A stretch of 64,000 nucleotides of DNA, taken from positions 62,001-126,000 of the forward strand of contig PMDS01000099.1 in NCBI GenBank assembly GCA_003155655.1, given 5' to 3'. Positions 8,238 to 18,036 of this stretch are shown piece after piece. This stretch comes from Melioribacter sp. (GTDB lineage Bacteria > Bacteroidota > Ignavibacteria > Ignavibacteriales > Melioribacteraceae). A program made the position numbers and the translations under genes. A model generated the notes under the pieces. That model had not been told where the DNA came from. It made no database searches and saw nothing but the letters and a program-made list of their open reading frames with translations. The stretch's first letter is position 1; each line of letters starts with the position of its first letter.

Positions 8238-9437
8238 CTAAGAAAATTTCTCTAATGCCTTAATTGAAATGAAATCTCCAATTGATAGTGAAGCTGTTGC
8301 AGCCGGAGATGGAGCATTACAAATATGTATTATTCTTTTATCTTCAACAATAAAAAAATCATCAAGTAATCCGCCAGTTTTATCACAAGCCTGGGCGCGT
8401 ACACCAGCACCGCCTGGAATTAAATCATCTTTTTGAATTTCGGGAATTAAACGCTGCAATGCTTTAACAAAAGCATTTTTATTTAAAGAACGATAATACT
8501 CACCTAGACCCATAAACAAATTATTTTTAATAACTTTATGAAATCCCGGCCAGGACAAAGTCTCGAATGCATCCCGGAAATTGAAACTGGATTTATTATA
8601 GCCTTCACGTTTTAACGCAAGCACTGCGTTAGGTCCGCACTCAACCGAACCGTCAATCATTTTAGTAAAATGAACTCCAAGAAATGGGAATGCAGGATGC
8701 GGTACAGGATATATGAGAGATTTTACTAATTTTTTTTTCTCTTCTTTCAGTATATAATATTCACCACGGAAAGGAATGATTCTTAATGAAAGATTTGGAT
8801 GTGTCATTTTAGCAAGACGGTCAGAATACAAACCCGCACATGTAATTAATATTTTTGTTTCATAAGTTTCATTTTGAGTAACAACTTCACAACCATCATT
8901 TTTGACAACAATATTTTGAACAGTTGAATTAAATATAATCTTTCCATCGAGGCTTTTAATAATCTCGAGATATTTCTCCGAAACTTTTGTATAATCAATT
9001 ATTCCCGTCTGAGGCACCAAAATGCCGGCAATAGCATCTACATGGGGTTCAATTTCCTTTATTTCATTATGAGTAATTTTCTTTAACCCACTCAAACCAT
9101 TTTTAATTCCACGATCCAAAATACTTTCCATGTAAGGCAATTCATCTTTTGAAACAGCTACAATCACTTTTCCGCAAATATTGAAAACCACATCATTCTT
9201 TATGCAGAAATCAATCAGCATTTTGCTGCCCCTGATACAATTCTGCACTTTCAAGCTTCCCGGCTTATAATAAATACCAGAATGGATAACTCCGCTATTA
9301 TTTCCTGTTTGATGCTTTGCAACACCATCTTCTTTTTCAATAAGTAATAATTTAAGAGAAGAATTCTTTTCTAGAATTTTTAATGATGCAGCAAGGCCAA
9401 CAATTCCGGCTCCAACTACAATAATATCATACTTCAT
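8238..9437 (-). CDS. lhgO: L-2-hydroxyglutarate oxidase/dehydrogenase-like FAD enzyme
   Basis: An FAD-dependent DAO-fold oxidoreductase of 399 aa. It opens with the dinucleotide-binding motif VVGAGIVGLAASLKI and then has HQTGNNSGVIHSGIYYKPGS, a hallmark of the LhgO/YgaF family, which oxidises L-2-hydroxyglutarate to 2-oxoglutarate using the membrane quinone pool. GGAGVRAQACD and SPAATASLSIGD near the C-terminus also fit. Its ATG overlaps the stop of the GT4 gene upstream by 4 bases (ATGA). Its presence inside a glycan cluster is unusual, and whether it acts on a sugar-pathway intermediate cannot be told from sequence. Confidence 0.88.
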   Translation of the reverse strand: MKYDIIVVGAGIVGLAASLKILEKNSSLKLLLIEKEDGVAKHQTGNNSGVIHSGIYYKPGSLKVQNCIRGSKMLIDFCIKNDVVFNICGKVIVAVSKDELPYMESILDRGIKNGLSGLKKITHNEIKEIEPHVDAIAGILVPQTGIIDYTKVSEKYLEIIKSLDGKIIFNSTVQNIVVKNDGCEVVTQNETYETKILITCAGLYSDRLAKMTHPNLSLRIIPFRGEYYILKEEKKKLVKSLIYPVPHPAFPFLGVHFTKMIDGSVECGPNAVLALKREGYNKSSFNFRDAFETLSWPGFHKVIKNNLFMGLGEYYRSLNKNAFVKALQRLIPEIQKDDLIPGGAGVRAQACDKTGGLLDDFFIVEDKRIIHICNAPSPAATASLSIGDFISIKALEKFS

Positions 9438-10624
9438 TTTTCACCTACCCGTATTTTCAAGTATGATTCGAACTCATTTATAATTTTTCCCCAATTTAAA
9501 AGGTTAAAGACCACTTCCCTAGCCTCATTCATCATCTCATCCCTAACACAACTATTTTCAAATACATAAATAATTTTTTCAAGCATTGCTTTAGAATCAT
9601 CGGCAAGCAAAATATATTTTTTGATCTCAGCCGGCAGACCAGCAACCGACATCGAGGTTGCAATTGTAGGTATTCCCAATGAAAGGGATTCGATAACTTT
9701 ATTCAAAGTGCCGGCTCCAAACCTGATAGGAACAACGTTTACCTCGCTAAGCAGATATTCTCTTTTAATATCTTTAACAAAACCAGTAACAAAAATATTT
9801 TCCGAACTTAATTTCTTCACGTCATTTTTAGGTTTCTGCCCGACTATATAAAATTTTGAATCGGGATACTTATTCAGTACACCTGGAAAGACTTCTTTTG
9901 CGAAGTATTTAACTGCATCCCTGTTAGGGAAATAAGGCATATTACCCGTAAATATTATTCTGTGCTTTTCGAAAGGTATTTTTTCAACTTGAAAATATTC
10001 AGAATCGAACCCATTTCGTAAAAATTGAATGTTCGGATGCAATTTTTTTCTTATCAAATAATCCCTATCATTTTCAGAGCAAATAAAAAGTGTATCAAAT
10101 TGTTGAGCGATTTTTTCATAACGTTCAATTCTTCCGGCTTCAATTCTAAGCGGGATTTTTTTAAAAGGATTTTTAGTGATTTCGGCAAACCGAGAAAGAT
10201 AAAGCGAGACATCATCAGTAAAATCAATAACTTTTATAGCTTTAGATTGAACTGTTGAATCCAAATACTGTGCACTTCTAATCAGATGAAAATAAATTAC
10301 ATCATAACTACCTTCTTTGACAGCTTTATTGATCTCCGTCTTCATTTTCTTTGAATAATAATAAGCCACCTGGAAAGGAGTTTTAGAAAAAACGGCAAGC
10401 AGCATATTTATCAGGGAATTTATAAGTGGAAGAGATATAGTACGTATTTCAATTCCAAACTTTTTAATCTCTTGAATGTATTCAGAATATTTTGAGTTTT
10501 CATGAAAAGTAAGTATAGTAACAGAATTAGTTCTTGCAAGCGTCTTGGAAAGATTAAATATTTTCAATTTGTCACCTCTGTAAGGAGGAAAAGGAATCCG
10601 AGGTGTTATGATTAATATTTTCAC
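9434..10624 (-). CDS. Glycosyltransferase family 4 (GT-B fold)
   Basis: A 396-aa GT-B enzyme. The N-terminal acceptor domain starts ILIITPRIPFPPYRGDKLKI, a pattern seen in glycosyltransferases of the TIGR03087 type. The C-terminal donor domain has IIFTGNMPYFPNRDAVKYF, FYIVGQKP, VTGFVKDI and PIRFGAGTLNKVIESLSLGI, in which the Glu in VIES and the following Pro correspond to the nucleotide-sugar-binding EX7E region. It would add a hexose to the growing lipid-linked oligosaccharide at the cytoplasmic face. It overlaps the lhgO-like gene by 4 bases. The 227 bases upstream to the next gene show no feature I can name. Confidence 0.85.
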   Translation of the reverse strand: MKILIITPRIPFPPYRGDKLKIFNLSKTLARTNSVTILTFHENSKYSEYIQEIKKFGIEIRTISLPLINSLINMLLAVFSKTPFQVAYYYSKKMKTEINKAVKEGSYDVIYFHLIRSAQYLDSTVQSKAIKVIDFTDDVSLYLSRFAEITKNPFKKIPLRIEAGRIERYEKIAQQFDTLFICSENDRDYLIRKKLHPNIQFLRNGFDSEYFQVEKIPFEKHRIIFTGNMPYFPNRDAVKYFAKEVFPGVLNKYPDSKFYIVGQKPKNDVKKLSSENIFVTGFVKDIKREYLLSEVNVVPIRFGAGTLNKVIESLSLGIPTIATSMSVAGLPAEIKKYILLADDSKAMLEKIIYVFENSCVRDEMMNEAREVVFNLLNWGKIINEFESYLKIRVGEK

Positions 10625-10851
10625 TAATTATGATCCGTTTTTCAATTTAACTGAGTATAGCTTGATAAATTTTAGATAACAAAAAATAAGCAAATTGGCA
10701 GCAGATTTACAATTTGTTTAATTTTCTCCAAATTTTCCAAACGTTCAAATTTTGTACATCAAAGAAAATCCTGTATTAATTTATCCTGCTATTTTCAATT
10801 CACCGGAATAACAAGAAAGGAAGAGTATAAATTTTAGTTATACCCTGGTTT

Positions 10852-11820
10852 TTAATATCTAATTGAATTATCAACTTTCTTTTCAAATCCGAATACAAGT
10901 TTTATCCCTTTAAAGAAACCATGCCAAGTGGCAACAAAAGCTTTTTTTCTATTTACTTTACTGTTCTTATTGAGGAAAGATCTTAATACAATAAAAAAAT
11001 CTTTAAGAATAACAATAAACAGGCTGAATAAGACAGCATAGAGTTTAGCAAAAATATTGAAGCGTCTATAAAACAGAAGTCTATTCCTTGTAAAATAAAA
11101 TGAGTAAAGCGGGGTGTAGTCTCCGATTGATTTACCGGCACCCGCTTTATGATAAATAACTGCCTTCGGCTCATACCATATTTTAAATTTTTCCCCAGCT
11201 CTTGCGGAAAAATCCAGGTCTTCGAAATACATAAAATATTCTTCACTGATAAATCCTATTTTCTCAAAGACATCTCTTTTAATCATAAGACAACAACCTT
11301 CAGCAAAACTAATTTCTTCAGAATTAATACCATATTCAGATTTATCTTTATGTTGAAACCTGTTTTTTCCAACACAAGCCCATCTTCTATATTTCCCGCC
11401 TGCACAATAGATTTCTTCCGGATTATCCAAATACAATACTTTTGGTGAAATAATACCAATCCCGGAATCAGACTTAAAAACTTTCAGCATTTCAACAATA
11501 AAATCATGTTCAAATATTGTATCATTATTCAACAACAAAATGTAATCCGCATTCTTACCTAAGACATATCTTGCGCCAAGATTCATACCAGATGCATACC
11601 CGCCATTAATTTTTGATTGTACAAAATCAAGCTGCGGAAAAGATGAGCGAATTAGATTTGGGCTGTCATCGTATGAACAGTTATCAACAACAACAACTTT
11701 AAGATTTGGATATGTTACTTCAAAAAGTGACTCGACGCACTTTTTTGTATCAACAAATCCATTCCAATTTAGCACAACAGCATAAATCAGCGGATATTCT
11801 TTTTCATTAGCATTAATCAT
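10852..11820 (-). CDS. GT2 glycosyltransferase, rhamnosyltransferase-like
   Basis: A 322-aa GT2 protein with the catalytic domain at residues about 10-245: VVLNWNGFVDTKKCVESLFE, VVVDNCSYDDSP, NGGYASGMNLGA, ILLLNNDT as the DXD-type motif, CCLMIKRDVFEKIG and YFEDLDFSARA. A C-terminal hydrophobic segment (about residues 258-285) and a basic tail anchor it to the membrane. It is one of three similar GT2 genes in this cluster (also 11878 and 15375), all with the same domain plan, suggesting family expansion with each adding a different sugar. Donor and acceptor cannot be assigned from sequence. Confidence 0.87.
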   Translation of the reverse strand: MINANEKEYPLIYAVVLNWNGFVDTKKCVESLFEVTYPNLKVVVVDNCSYDDSPNLIRSSFPQLDFVQSKINGGYASGMNLGARYVLGKNADYILLLNNDTIFEHDFIVEMLKVFKSDSGIGIISPKVLYLDNPEEIYCAGGKYRRWACVGKNRFQHKDKSEYGINSEEISFAEGCCLMIKRDVFEKIGFISEEYFMYFEDLDFSARAGEKFKIWYEPKAVIYHKAGAGKSIGDYTPLYSFYFTRNRLLFYRRFNIFAKLYAVLFSLFIVILKDFFIVLRSFLNKNSKVNRKKAFVATWHGFFKGIKLVFGFEKKVDNSIRY

Positions 11821-11877
11821 TCTAATTCAATATTCATAAAATAGCTTCATTATGTATAACACATTATAATTCAATTA

Positions 11878-12783
11878 TTAAGAGTAAAACAAAAATCCAC
11901 GCCCTTTTCCAAAATTTTTTCTATTGTAGTCGCTTAAACCTTTAACTGCCGCCTTTGCAAATAATTGATTTGTGAAAAGCCAATAAAATATTTTTATAAT
12001 AATAACAATTACAAAATATATAACTGATATTGTTCCAGATATTTTTCCAAATGATACAGATATCAAAAGCAGCCTGTTTCTTACTGAATAGTATAACTTG
12101 AATGCGCTTTCTTTTTCGCCTAACACCTTATGATAAATTATAGCAGTTGGTACATATAAAAGTTTTAATCCGTTATTTATAATTCTTCTTGAGAATTCAA
12201 TATCATCAAGGTACATAAAGAATCTCTCATCCAGAAGACCTGTTTTTTCAAGACAAGATACCTTTAACAGCATTAAACAACCTGTAATAAAACCGACAGT
12301 TTGAACAATTGAAGATTGAACAAATTTTTCCCCTTTATTTAAATGAACAGCAAGACCTCTCCAGCTAATAATTTTTCCCGAAGCGTACCATATTCTTTCT
12401 CTATCATGTTCATTCAGAATAGTACCGCAAGCTGCAGCAGCACCGGGATTAGATTCCATTGCTTTTACAAGATGGGAAAGAAAATCTTTTTCAACAATAG
12501 TATCGTTATTTATAACAAGAATGTATTCAGCATCTTTCTGCATTAAATGCCTAATCCCAAAATTTATTCCGCCAGTATAGCCTAAATTGTTTGATGTTTG
12601 TAAAACTTCTATTTCAGCCAATTCATTCTTAAGTTTTTCGAAAGAATCATCTGTTGAACAGTTGTCTACAAGCAGTATCTTAAAATTGCTGTAATTAATC
12701 CCTAAAAGTGAATTGATACATTCAAGCGTGTATTGATAACGGTTGTAGTTTAAAATCAATATTGAAACTTTAGGGTCAGTCAT
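11878..12783 (-). CDS. GT2 glycosyltransferase, rhamnosyltransferase-like
   Basis: A 301-aa GT2 protein with VSILILNYNRYQYTLECINS at the N-terminus, LLVDNCSTDDSF, NNLGYTGGINFG, ILVINNDT as metal-binding motif, GCLMLLKVSCLEKTG and FFMYLDDIEFSRR with the general-base region. A hydrophobic stretch (about residues 247-270) near the C-terminus suggests membrane association. It starts 8 bases after the flippase at 12792 ends, so it is probably translated from the same message. The opening of this protein is also the best match in the window for the GT2 remnant at 17758. Confidence 0.87.
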   Translation of the reverse strand: MTDPKVSILILNYNRYQYTLECINSLLGINYSNFKILLVDNCSTDDSFEKLKNELAEIEVLQTSNNLGYTGGINFGIRHLMQKDAEYILVINNDTIVEKDFLSHLVKAMESNPGAAAACGTILNEHDRERIWYASGKIISWRGLAVHLNKGEKFVQSSIVQTVGFITGCLMLLKVSCLEKTGLLDERFFMYLDDIEFSRRIINNGLKLLYVPTAIIYHKVLGEKESAFKLYYSVRNRLLLISVSFGKISGTISVIYFVIVIIIKIFYWLFTNQLFAKAAVKGLSDYNRKNFGKGRGFLFYS

Positions 12784-12791
12784 CAGTTAGA

Positions 12792-14225
12792 TTATTCCAA
12801 TAATAATTTTTTCTCTTCGTAAGAAAATAAATAGTAAAAACCATAAAGGACATAAACTAAAAGCAAAGAAGCCTGTATTGAAAGTGAAACAATCGAATTA
12901 AGGTAAGGATTTATCAAAATAAAAAGAATTAAAAAAACAAAAGGGATAATAATTTTTTTCTTTAAAAGCCATTTAACTCCATTTGAACTCAGTAAATATG
13001 CAACAAAAGTAAAAAGGTTAGTCAAACAGGAAATAACAATTGCGCCCCTTGCACCATAAATTGGGATAAAATAGAAATTAAAAGAGATGTTTAACACGGC
13101 TGCAACAAAAACAATTGCCGTTCTAATGTTTTGCTTCCCTTTTACAGTTAAAACCATTGCAAGAGGAGCAGCACAAAATCTAATAATAAAAGTGGCTGTG
13201 GTAATTTTTAATATTAGAACTGAGTAATAAAGATGATTAATATCCTTAAAAAACTCTTTTTCACCGTAGATTAATTTTAATATTTCATCGGCGTGAACAA
13301 ACAAAATAAATGATACCGGCAGACTGGCAAAATATAGAAAGCGTAAAGCCACTTCACTTAATCTTTTCCAAGCTTCACTTCCCTGATGATAAAGTCTTAC
13401 AACAGTCGGGAAGATCGTATTAGTAATAAGATCTGGAAAAATAAATACCATCATTGCCAACCTAAAAACAGATTGATAAATACCTGCCTGCTCTTCACCT
13501 TTTAATGACATTATTAGTACAGTGTCTATTTGCAGGTATAATGCGCCAAAAATAAGATCGAGACCAAACAAGGAGACAAATTTTAGGTCACTCAATATTT
13601 TATAGAATTCAAAATTTAATTTAACAGCCCGTTTGCTTACATATGGCTTAAGCTGGTAAAAAGCTAATCCCAATCCTAATAATCTGCAGAAAATGATAGA
13701 AGCAGCTACAAAGTATATGTTCATTCTATAAGATGAAAGAGCAGTAATAAAAATAAGCAGAAGCATATTAGTTGAGAACCATATCTTAGCTTCATAATCA
13801 AATCTTTCAAAACCTTTAAATATTGCGAAGACCATATTCAGCAATGTATTCAGCAAAATATTTGCGCTGAAGATGAACATTATAATTTTGGTAGTTGTAT
13901 TAGCGGGGATAAAAAAACTTGTAGTTAAAAAGAGAATAACTGCTAAGGATGCAAAAAGAATTTTAATAGGCAGAAACCTTGCTATAATTTGGTCAATATT
14001 TTCTCTATTCTTTGCAATCTCAGAAGTCATTAAAATATCGAAGCCAAAATCTGCGAGATAGGTAAATAATAATGACATTGTATAGGAGGATGTAAAACTT
14101 CCAAACGTTGCAGTGCCATAAAATCTGCCGACAATAATAAAAAGCAATGAGTTAGCCACTAAACGTGATATAGATGAAATAAACAGGGATGAAAAATTCT
14201 TTCTAATTATTGTACTTAAGTGCAT
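12792..14225 (-). CDS. Polysaccharide flippase (Wzx-like), paralogue of the one at 18033
   Basis: A 477-aa membrane protein with about 12-14 hydrophobic helices, typical of Wzx O-unit flippases. Its first 100 residues align closely with the flippase at 18033: both have FxSSISRLVANSLLFII-like helix 1, a GSFT segment, LADFGFD and SEI(A/S)KNR, so the two arose by duplication. It would flip an undecaprenyl-linked oligosaccharide to the periplasm for the Wzy-like polymerase at 16514. Two Wzx copies in one cluster could mean two glycans, or one copy in decay, but both reading frames are intact. Confidence 0.88.
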   Translation of the reverse strand: MHLSTIIRKNFSSLFISSISRLVANSLLFIIVGRFYGTATFGSFTSSYTMSLLFTYLADFGFDILMTSEIAKNRENIDQIIARFLPIKILFASLAVILFLTTSFFIPANTTTKIIMFIFSANILLNTLLNMVFAIFKGFERFDYEAKIWFSTNMLLLIFITALSSYRMNIYFVAASIIFCRLLGLGLAFYQLKPYVSKRAVKLNFEFYKILSDLKFVSLFGLDLIFGALYLQIDTVLIMSLKGEEQAGIYQSVFRLAMMVFIFPDLITNTIFPTVVRLYHQGSEAWKRLSEVALRFLYFASLPVSFILFVHADEILKLIYGEKEFFKDINHLYYSVLILKITTATFIIRFCAAPLAMVLTVKGKQNIRTAIVFVAAVLNISFNFYFIPIYGARGAIVISCLTNLFTFVAYLLSSNGVKWLLKKKIIIPFVFLILFILINPYLNSIVSLSIQASLLLVYVLYGFYYLFSYEEKKLLLE

Positions 14226-14271
14226 TTGAGCTTAATCATATAATATTCACAAATAATATTTTTGCTTTTAT

Positions 14272-15339
14272 TTATTCAAGAATCTTTTTGTATATGCTAA
14301 GATGTTCATCAGAAATATTATCAAATTGATACCGTGAAAGATCTCCATAATTCAAATTGTTTTTAATCGTTTCAAATTCTTTATCTAGCAAAGTTAAATG
14401 ATTAATAAGTTCATCATCTCTTCCCAATTGAAAAACATACATTTGTTTATTATGTAAATTATGAAGTTCCATACTTGTAGGTATATTAGAGATTATTACA
14501 GGAATATTTTGCGCCATTGCCTCAATTATAGGCATTCCAAATCCTTCATAAAGAGAAGGAAATATCACGGCTTTACTATATTTATAAAACTGAATAATTT
14601 CTTCATCATTTAAATAACCAAGAGGTTTAATTCCAAGATCTTCTCGTAATAAAGACTTCAAATCAGATGTTCCCCACCATTGTTGTCCTCCGAGAACAAG
14701 CATAGTATCTTTATTTATTAGTTCATTTTCTTTTGCTTTTATAAAGGTTTCAAGTACAAATTTTAAATTTTTTCTTCTTGAGATACTCCCGAGGAAAAAG
14801 AAATATGAATACGGCTTAACTCCATGACTTAGCAAATGCATGTCATTATTAACCTGCTGCCAAAAAATATCTCTAATTCCATCCTGGCATGGGAATATTT
14901 TTTTAGGGTCAACATAAGGAAACAATTCCAGTATCTCATTCTTAGTTGAATTTGAAGGAGTGATCACTCCATCGGCATTTTTAAGAGCATTTGTTATAGA
15001 ATATCTGTTATACTTAACATAGAAAGCCGGTACTGTTTCCGGGAATTTAAAAACACCAAGATCATGAATTGTTACTATATGTTTTGCCTTTCCTTTTGTA
15101 AAAGGGATATAGTAATTTTGATAGTGAATGATATCATAATCATTAAAGAATGATCTGCAATTAGTATAGATTATGTATAATAATCTTCTTACATACCTTG
15201 GTAGTAATTTAATATAATTATAGTCTGTAATAACACAGTTAACTTTTTTTCTTAAAGACAGATATAAGTTATAAGCCTGGTAACCAATACCAGTTAGCTT
15301 AACAATTCTTGATAGCCCGTCATCAATTAGTATCTTCAA
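14272..15339 (-). CDS. Glycosyltransferase family 4, mannosyltransferase-like
   Basis: A 355-aa GT-B enzyme. The N-terminal domain has HYQNYYIPF and IVTIHDLGVFKFPE. The donor domain has FFLGSISRRKNLKFVLETF, the sugar-nucleotide-binding motif FPSLYEGFGMPIIEAMA (EX7E), and PVIISNIPTSMEL. This is the standard GT4 layout of enzymes that add mannose or related sugars in O-antigen pathways. Its start at ATG 15339 is followed by KILIDDGLSR, typical for the family. Short gaps to its neighbours suggest one long transcript. Confidence 0.88.
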   Translation of the reverse strand: MKILIDDGLSRIVKLTGIGYQAYNLYLSLRKKVNCVITDYNYIKLLPRYVRRLLYIIYTNCRSFFNDYDIIHYQNYYIPFTKGKAKHIVTIHDLGVFKFPETVPAFYVKYNRYSITNALKNADGVITPSNSTKNEILELFPYVDPKKIFPCQDGIRDIFWQQVNNDMHLLSHGVKPYSYFFFLGSISRRKNLKFVLETFIKAKENELINKDTMLVLGGQQWWGTSDLKSLLREDLGIKPLGYLNDEEIIQFYKYSKAVIFPSLYEGFGMPIIEAMAQNIPVIISNIPTSMELHNLHNKQMYVFQLGRDDELINHLTLLDKEFETIKNNLNYGDLSRYQFDNISDEHLSIYKKILE

Positions 15340-15374
15340 TTCTTAAATCACAGTTATAAGAGAAATAAAAAAAA

Positions 15375-16286
15375 TTAATTAACAATTTGACCCATTTTTT
15401 TACTCCTAAAATCCGAAAAAGCTTTTCTTATTAATCCGGCTCTTTCAATCTTCTTATTTGATAATAAAGTTTTAATACTTAACGAGATTATCAAAAAGAA
15501 ATAAAAAATATAATGCCAATAACCAAGGTTTTTTTCCGAAAAATAAAGCCTGTTTCTTGTCGTGTAATATAATGGTAATAATTGATTATTCTTTTTTGTA
15601 GAGACATTAACTTTATGATAAATTCTGCTTTTTGCCGAAAGAACAATTTTATAACCCGCTTTGCACACTCTCCAGCAAAAATCAACATCTTCTAAATATA
15701 GGAAATAATTTTCATCAAGCAGTCCAATTTCTTCAATTACATTTTTTTTAATTAAAAAGCAACATCCAGATAAAAAGGTGCAGCTTTCATCGAGTGTAAT
15801 AGAATTAATATTTTTGTTAAATTTTCTTGTGAAACCGGAACTCCTAATTTTGCTTATTATACCATTAGCACTCCAAATTCTTTCTCTATCATTGAAATAT
15901 CCAATAACCGATCCGACAATCCCAGCTTGCAGGGCTGAATTAGCCGAGCAGATTAATTCATCAAGAAAATCTTTTTCAACTACAGTGTCATTATTAATTA
16001 AGAGTATATATTCAGGATTGTCTTTAAGTGCATATTTAATACCTATATTATTTCCGCCTGAGAATCCAAGATTGCATTCATTCCTGATCAGAAAAACCGA
16101 ATTACCAAATTCCTTTTCTATTTTTTCAGCATCACAATCAGAAGCATTATCAACAACAATAATCTTATAATTATTATAAGATATATTTTTTATTGAATTA
16201 ATACACTCTGCAGTATCCTTAAAACCGTTCCAATTTAATATAATAATATCAACTAAAGGATATTCTTTAATCTTTGCTTTCATCAT
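15375..16286 (-). CDS. GT2 glycosyltransferase, rhamnosyltransferase-like
   Basis: A 303-aa GT2 protein: VDIIILNWNGFKDTAECINS, IVVDNASDCDAEKI, NLGFSGGNNIG, ILLINNDT as metal-binding motif, GCCFLIKKNVIEEIG and YFLYLEDVDFCWR. A C-terminal hydrophobic segment (about residues 255-275) is followed by a basic tail. It shares its plan with the genes at 10852 and 11878. The second codon is also ATG, so the start could be one residue later. Upstream lies a 227-base stretch with only a doubtful 50-aa frame. Confidence 0.87.
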   Translation of the reverse strand: MMKAKIKEYPLVDIIILNWNGFKDTAECINSIKNISYNNYKIIVVDNASDCDAEKIEKEFGNSVFLIRNECNLGFSGGNNIGIKYALKDNPEYILLINNDTVVEKDFLDELICSANSALQAGIVGSVIGYFNDRERIWSANGIISKIRSSGFTRKFNKNINSITLDESCTFLSGCCFLIKKNVIEEIGLLDENYFLYLEDVDFCWRVCKAGYKIVLSAKSRIYHKVNVSTKKNNQLLPLYYTTRNRLYFSEKNLGYWHYIFYFFLIISLSIKTLLSNKKIERAGLIRKAFSDFRSKKMGQIVN

Positions 16287-16349
16287 TCACATTACTTAAA
16301 CTAAATAATTTCATTTTATTCTTAGACATAAAGAAAGTCTACTCTTTTA

Positions 16350-16502
16350 TCAATCTCTCGCATAAATGCTTGAAGTATTTGCAAATATTTGATCTAGATA
16401 TAATGAATAATGTATTTTTAGACCAATTACTATTATAAAACCGATACTAACTGCCAAACCTACAATCTTGTTACATTTCTCAAGGATAAAAAACTTTACC
16501 AA
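16350..16502 (-). CDS. Possible 50-residue single-helix membrane protein (TTG start)
   Basis: A short frame directly after the Wzy-like gene stop, beginning at TTG 16502 and ending at TGA 16350. The translation has a basic start (VKFFILEKCNKIVG), one hydrophobic helix (AVSIGFIIVIGL) and a polar tail. It could be a small membrane protein or the end of a lost cluster gene. There is no Shine-Dalgarno motif and no ATG, and I recognise no homologue. Confidence 0.22.
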   Translation of the reverse strand: MVKFFILEKCNKIVGLAVSIGFIIVIGLKIHYSLYLDQIFANTSSIYARD

Positions 16503-16513
16503 TACAAAAAAAC

Positions 16514-17761
16514 TTAATCATTATTTTTAAAAACATAACTACAAATTAAAACAGAGAGCACAATACAAACAAAATAATTTAACATAGTAAAAATATTAGT
16601 AAAGAAGGATAGTACAATAAAAGCAACACCAAACGAATATAATGTAATTAGCAAAAAGCTGGGTTTAATCCTCATCTTGTAATAAATCTCACTTATAGAA
16701 AGTCCAAAAACAAAAGGCAGCAATCCGACACCCAAGACACCAAAATCAGAAAAATAATACCACATGAACGGAAAGGTATTAAAACCACTAATTAAAAATG
16801 GTCTATCAGTTACATTGAAATAAGTTATTAAAGTTTTCTTCATCCCTGTTAAAGCGAACAGCCAATCAAAAGTAAGAAACCCTAATGAATGATTTTGAAG
16901 CTTATCAACAGCGCGAGTAAAATTTTCCAGATTCATACTAATGTACATGTATGGTTCTGTGAATGCGGCATATTTAATAGAATATTTCATTTTCGATATA
17001 AGATAAATATAGGAACTAACATACCTGCTCAACCGTATCCCTTGGATTGCTGTATATAGTGTCACAAAAAATACAAGCCCACCAATAATCAATTTATATG
17101 GTTTAATTAGCTTGCTTGAATAATAAATCATTAAGAAGGTAATAATAATCCAGACAAAATAATTAAATCTTTCAAGCAGAGTAAAATAACTCAGCATAGT
17201 AAAAAGAAAAGCAGACCATATTATAATTTTTTTACTTTTTGTAGACTTCGTAAGTAATACAAATGCAATACAGAAATACATGATTACAAGTTGACTATTA
17301 ACAAACAGATGAATGCCGAATAAACCAAATTCATTCCGCGCCATATCAGGACGCTTTGTGAAGAGCGGTACAAATCCTTCGATATATATTTCAGAGAAAA
17401 GACAAATACAGTAAATAATAAATAAAAGAAGAATAGCATTGAAAAGCCGTTTTTTCTCTGAATCTCCAATTTTTAAGAATGAACGGACTTCATTAAGACT
17501 CAACAATTTTTTATTGATATTGTTCACATACGAAATATAAGTTCCCAAAAGAAATGATAGAAGAGCGATAAGAAGAATCACCCAGCTGTAAAAAGACCAA
17601 TCATGTTGAAGCCGGCTTAGTTTTAGATCGGCTAATCCTATTGAAAATATCCAAACCAAAGCGAAAATTCTGGCCGGAGAAAAAAAATCAGATTTCTTTG
17701 TTAAACCAGTAATAACAAGAATGATAAATAAACAAATACAGAAAAAAGTTATAAGACTCAT
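16514..17761 (-). CDS. Wzy-like O-antigen/exopolysaccharide repeat-unit polymerase
   Basis: A 415-aa membrane protein with about ten to twelve hydrophobic helices and a larger extracytoplasmic loop near the middle to C-terminal third (around residues 240-320, RLSRYVSSY to GFNTFPFMWYYF). That pattern, together with its place between flippase and glycosyltransferases, marks oligosaccharide repeat-unit polymerases, which join flipped subunits in the periplasm. These proteins are too divergent for motif-based naming, so the call rests on topology and context. Its start overlaps the end of the GT2 remnant at 17758 by 4 bases. Confidence 0.75.
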   Translation of the reverse strand: MSLITFFCICLFIILVITGLTKKSDFFSPARIFALVWIFSIGLADLKLSRLQHDWSFYSWVILLIALLSFLLGTYISYVNNINKKLLSLNEVRSFLKIGDSEKKRLFNAILLLFIIYCICLFSEIYIEGFVPLFTKRPDMARNEFGLFGIHLFVNSQLVIMYFCIAFVLLTKSTKSKKIIIWSAFLFTMLSYFTLLERFNYFVWIIITFLMIYYSSKLIKPYKLIIGGLVFFVTLYTAIQGIRLSRYVSSYIYLISKMKYSIKYAAFTEPYMYISMNLENFTRAVDKLQNHSLGFLTFDWLFALTGMKKTLITYFNVTDRPFLISGFNTFPFMWYYFSDFGVLGVGLLPFVFGLSISEIYYKMRIKPSFLLITLYSFGVAFIVLSFFTNIFTMLNYFVCIVLSVLICSYVFKNND

Positions 17762-18036
17762 CCAACACTCTTTAGGTAAAACAAAATATTTATTTCAGAG
17801 TTAAATTTTCCTTTAAAGTGACCAGCTAATTCTAGTATAACATCCTTAGCATACTCCGGATTAAAAAATAATAAATGAAAAATCCGGAGAGTGACTATAA
17901 TTAAAAAACAGCTAGTATCCGCAAAAAGAATTTTATAATCATAATAGTCACTCGTTAAAAGACTATTAATGCAACCAATATTATTCTTAAAACGGTCACA
18001 ATTAAGCATCTGTACAGTATCTTTAGTTTTTGTCAT
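17758..18036 (-). pseudogene. Internally deleted GT2 glycosyltransferase remnant
   Basis: A 92-codon frame whose first 35 residues (MLNCDRFKNNIGCINSLL then YYDYKILFADT) match the opening of the cluster's GT2 enzymes (ILNYNRYQYTLECINSLLGI at 11878). The rest (IIVTLRIFHLL to GHFKGKF) resembles the hydrophobic segment and basic tail at GT2 C-termini. The catalytic middle of roughly 200 residues, including the DXD motif, is absent, and the conserved N(W/Y)N and VDN residues are altered. It overlaps the flippase upstream and the Wzy-like gene downstream by 4 bases each, so translation through it may be kept for coupling. I infer deletion inside a former GT2 gene; it cannot be a working transferase. 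Confidence 0.6.
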
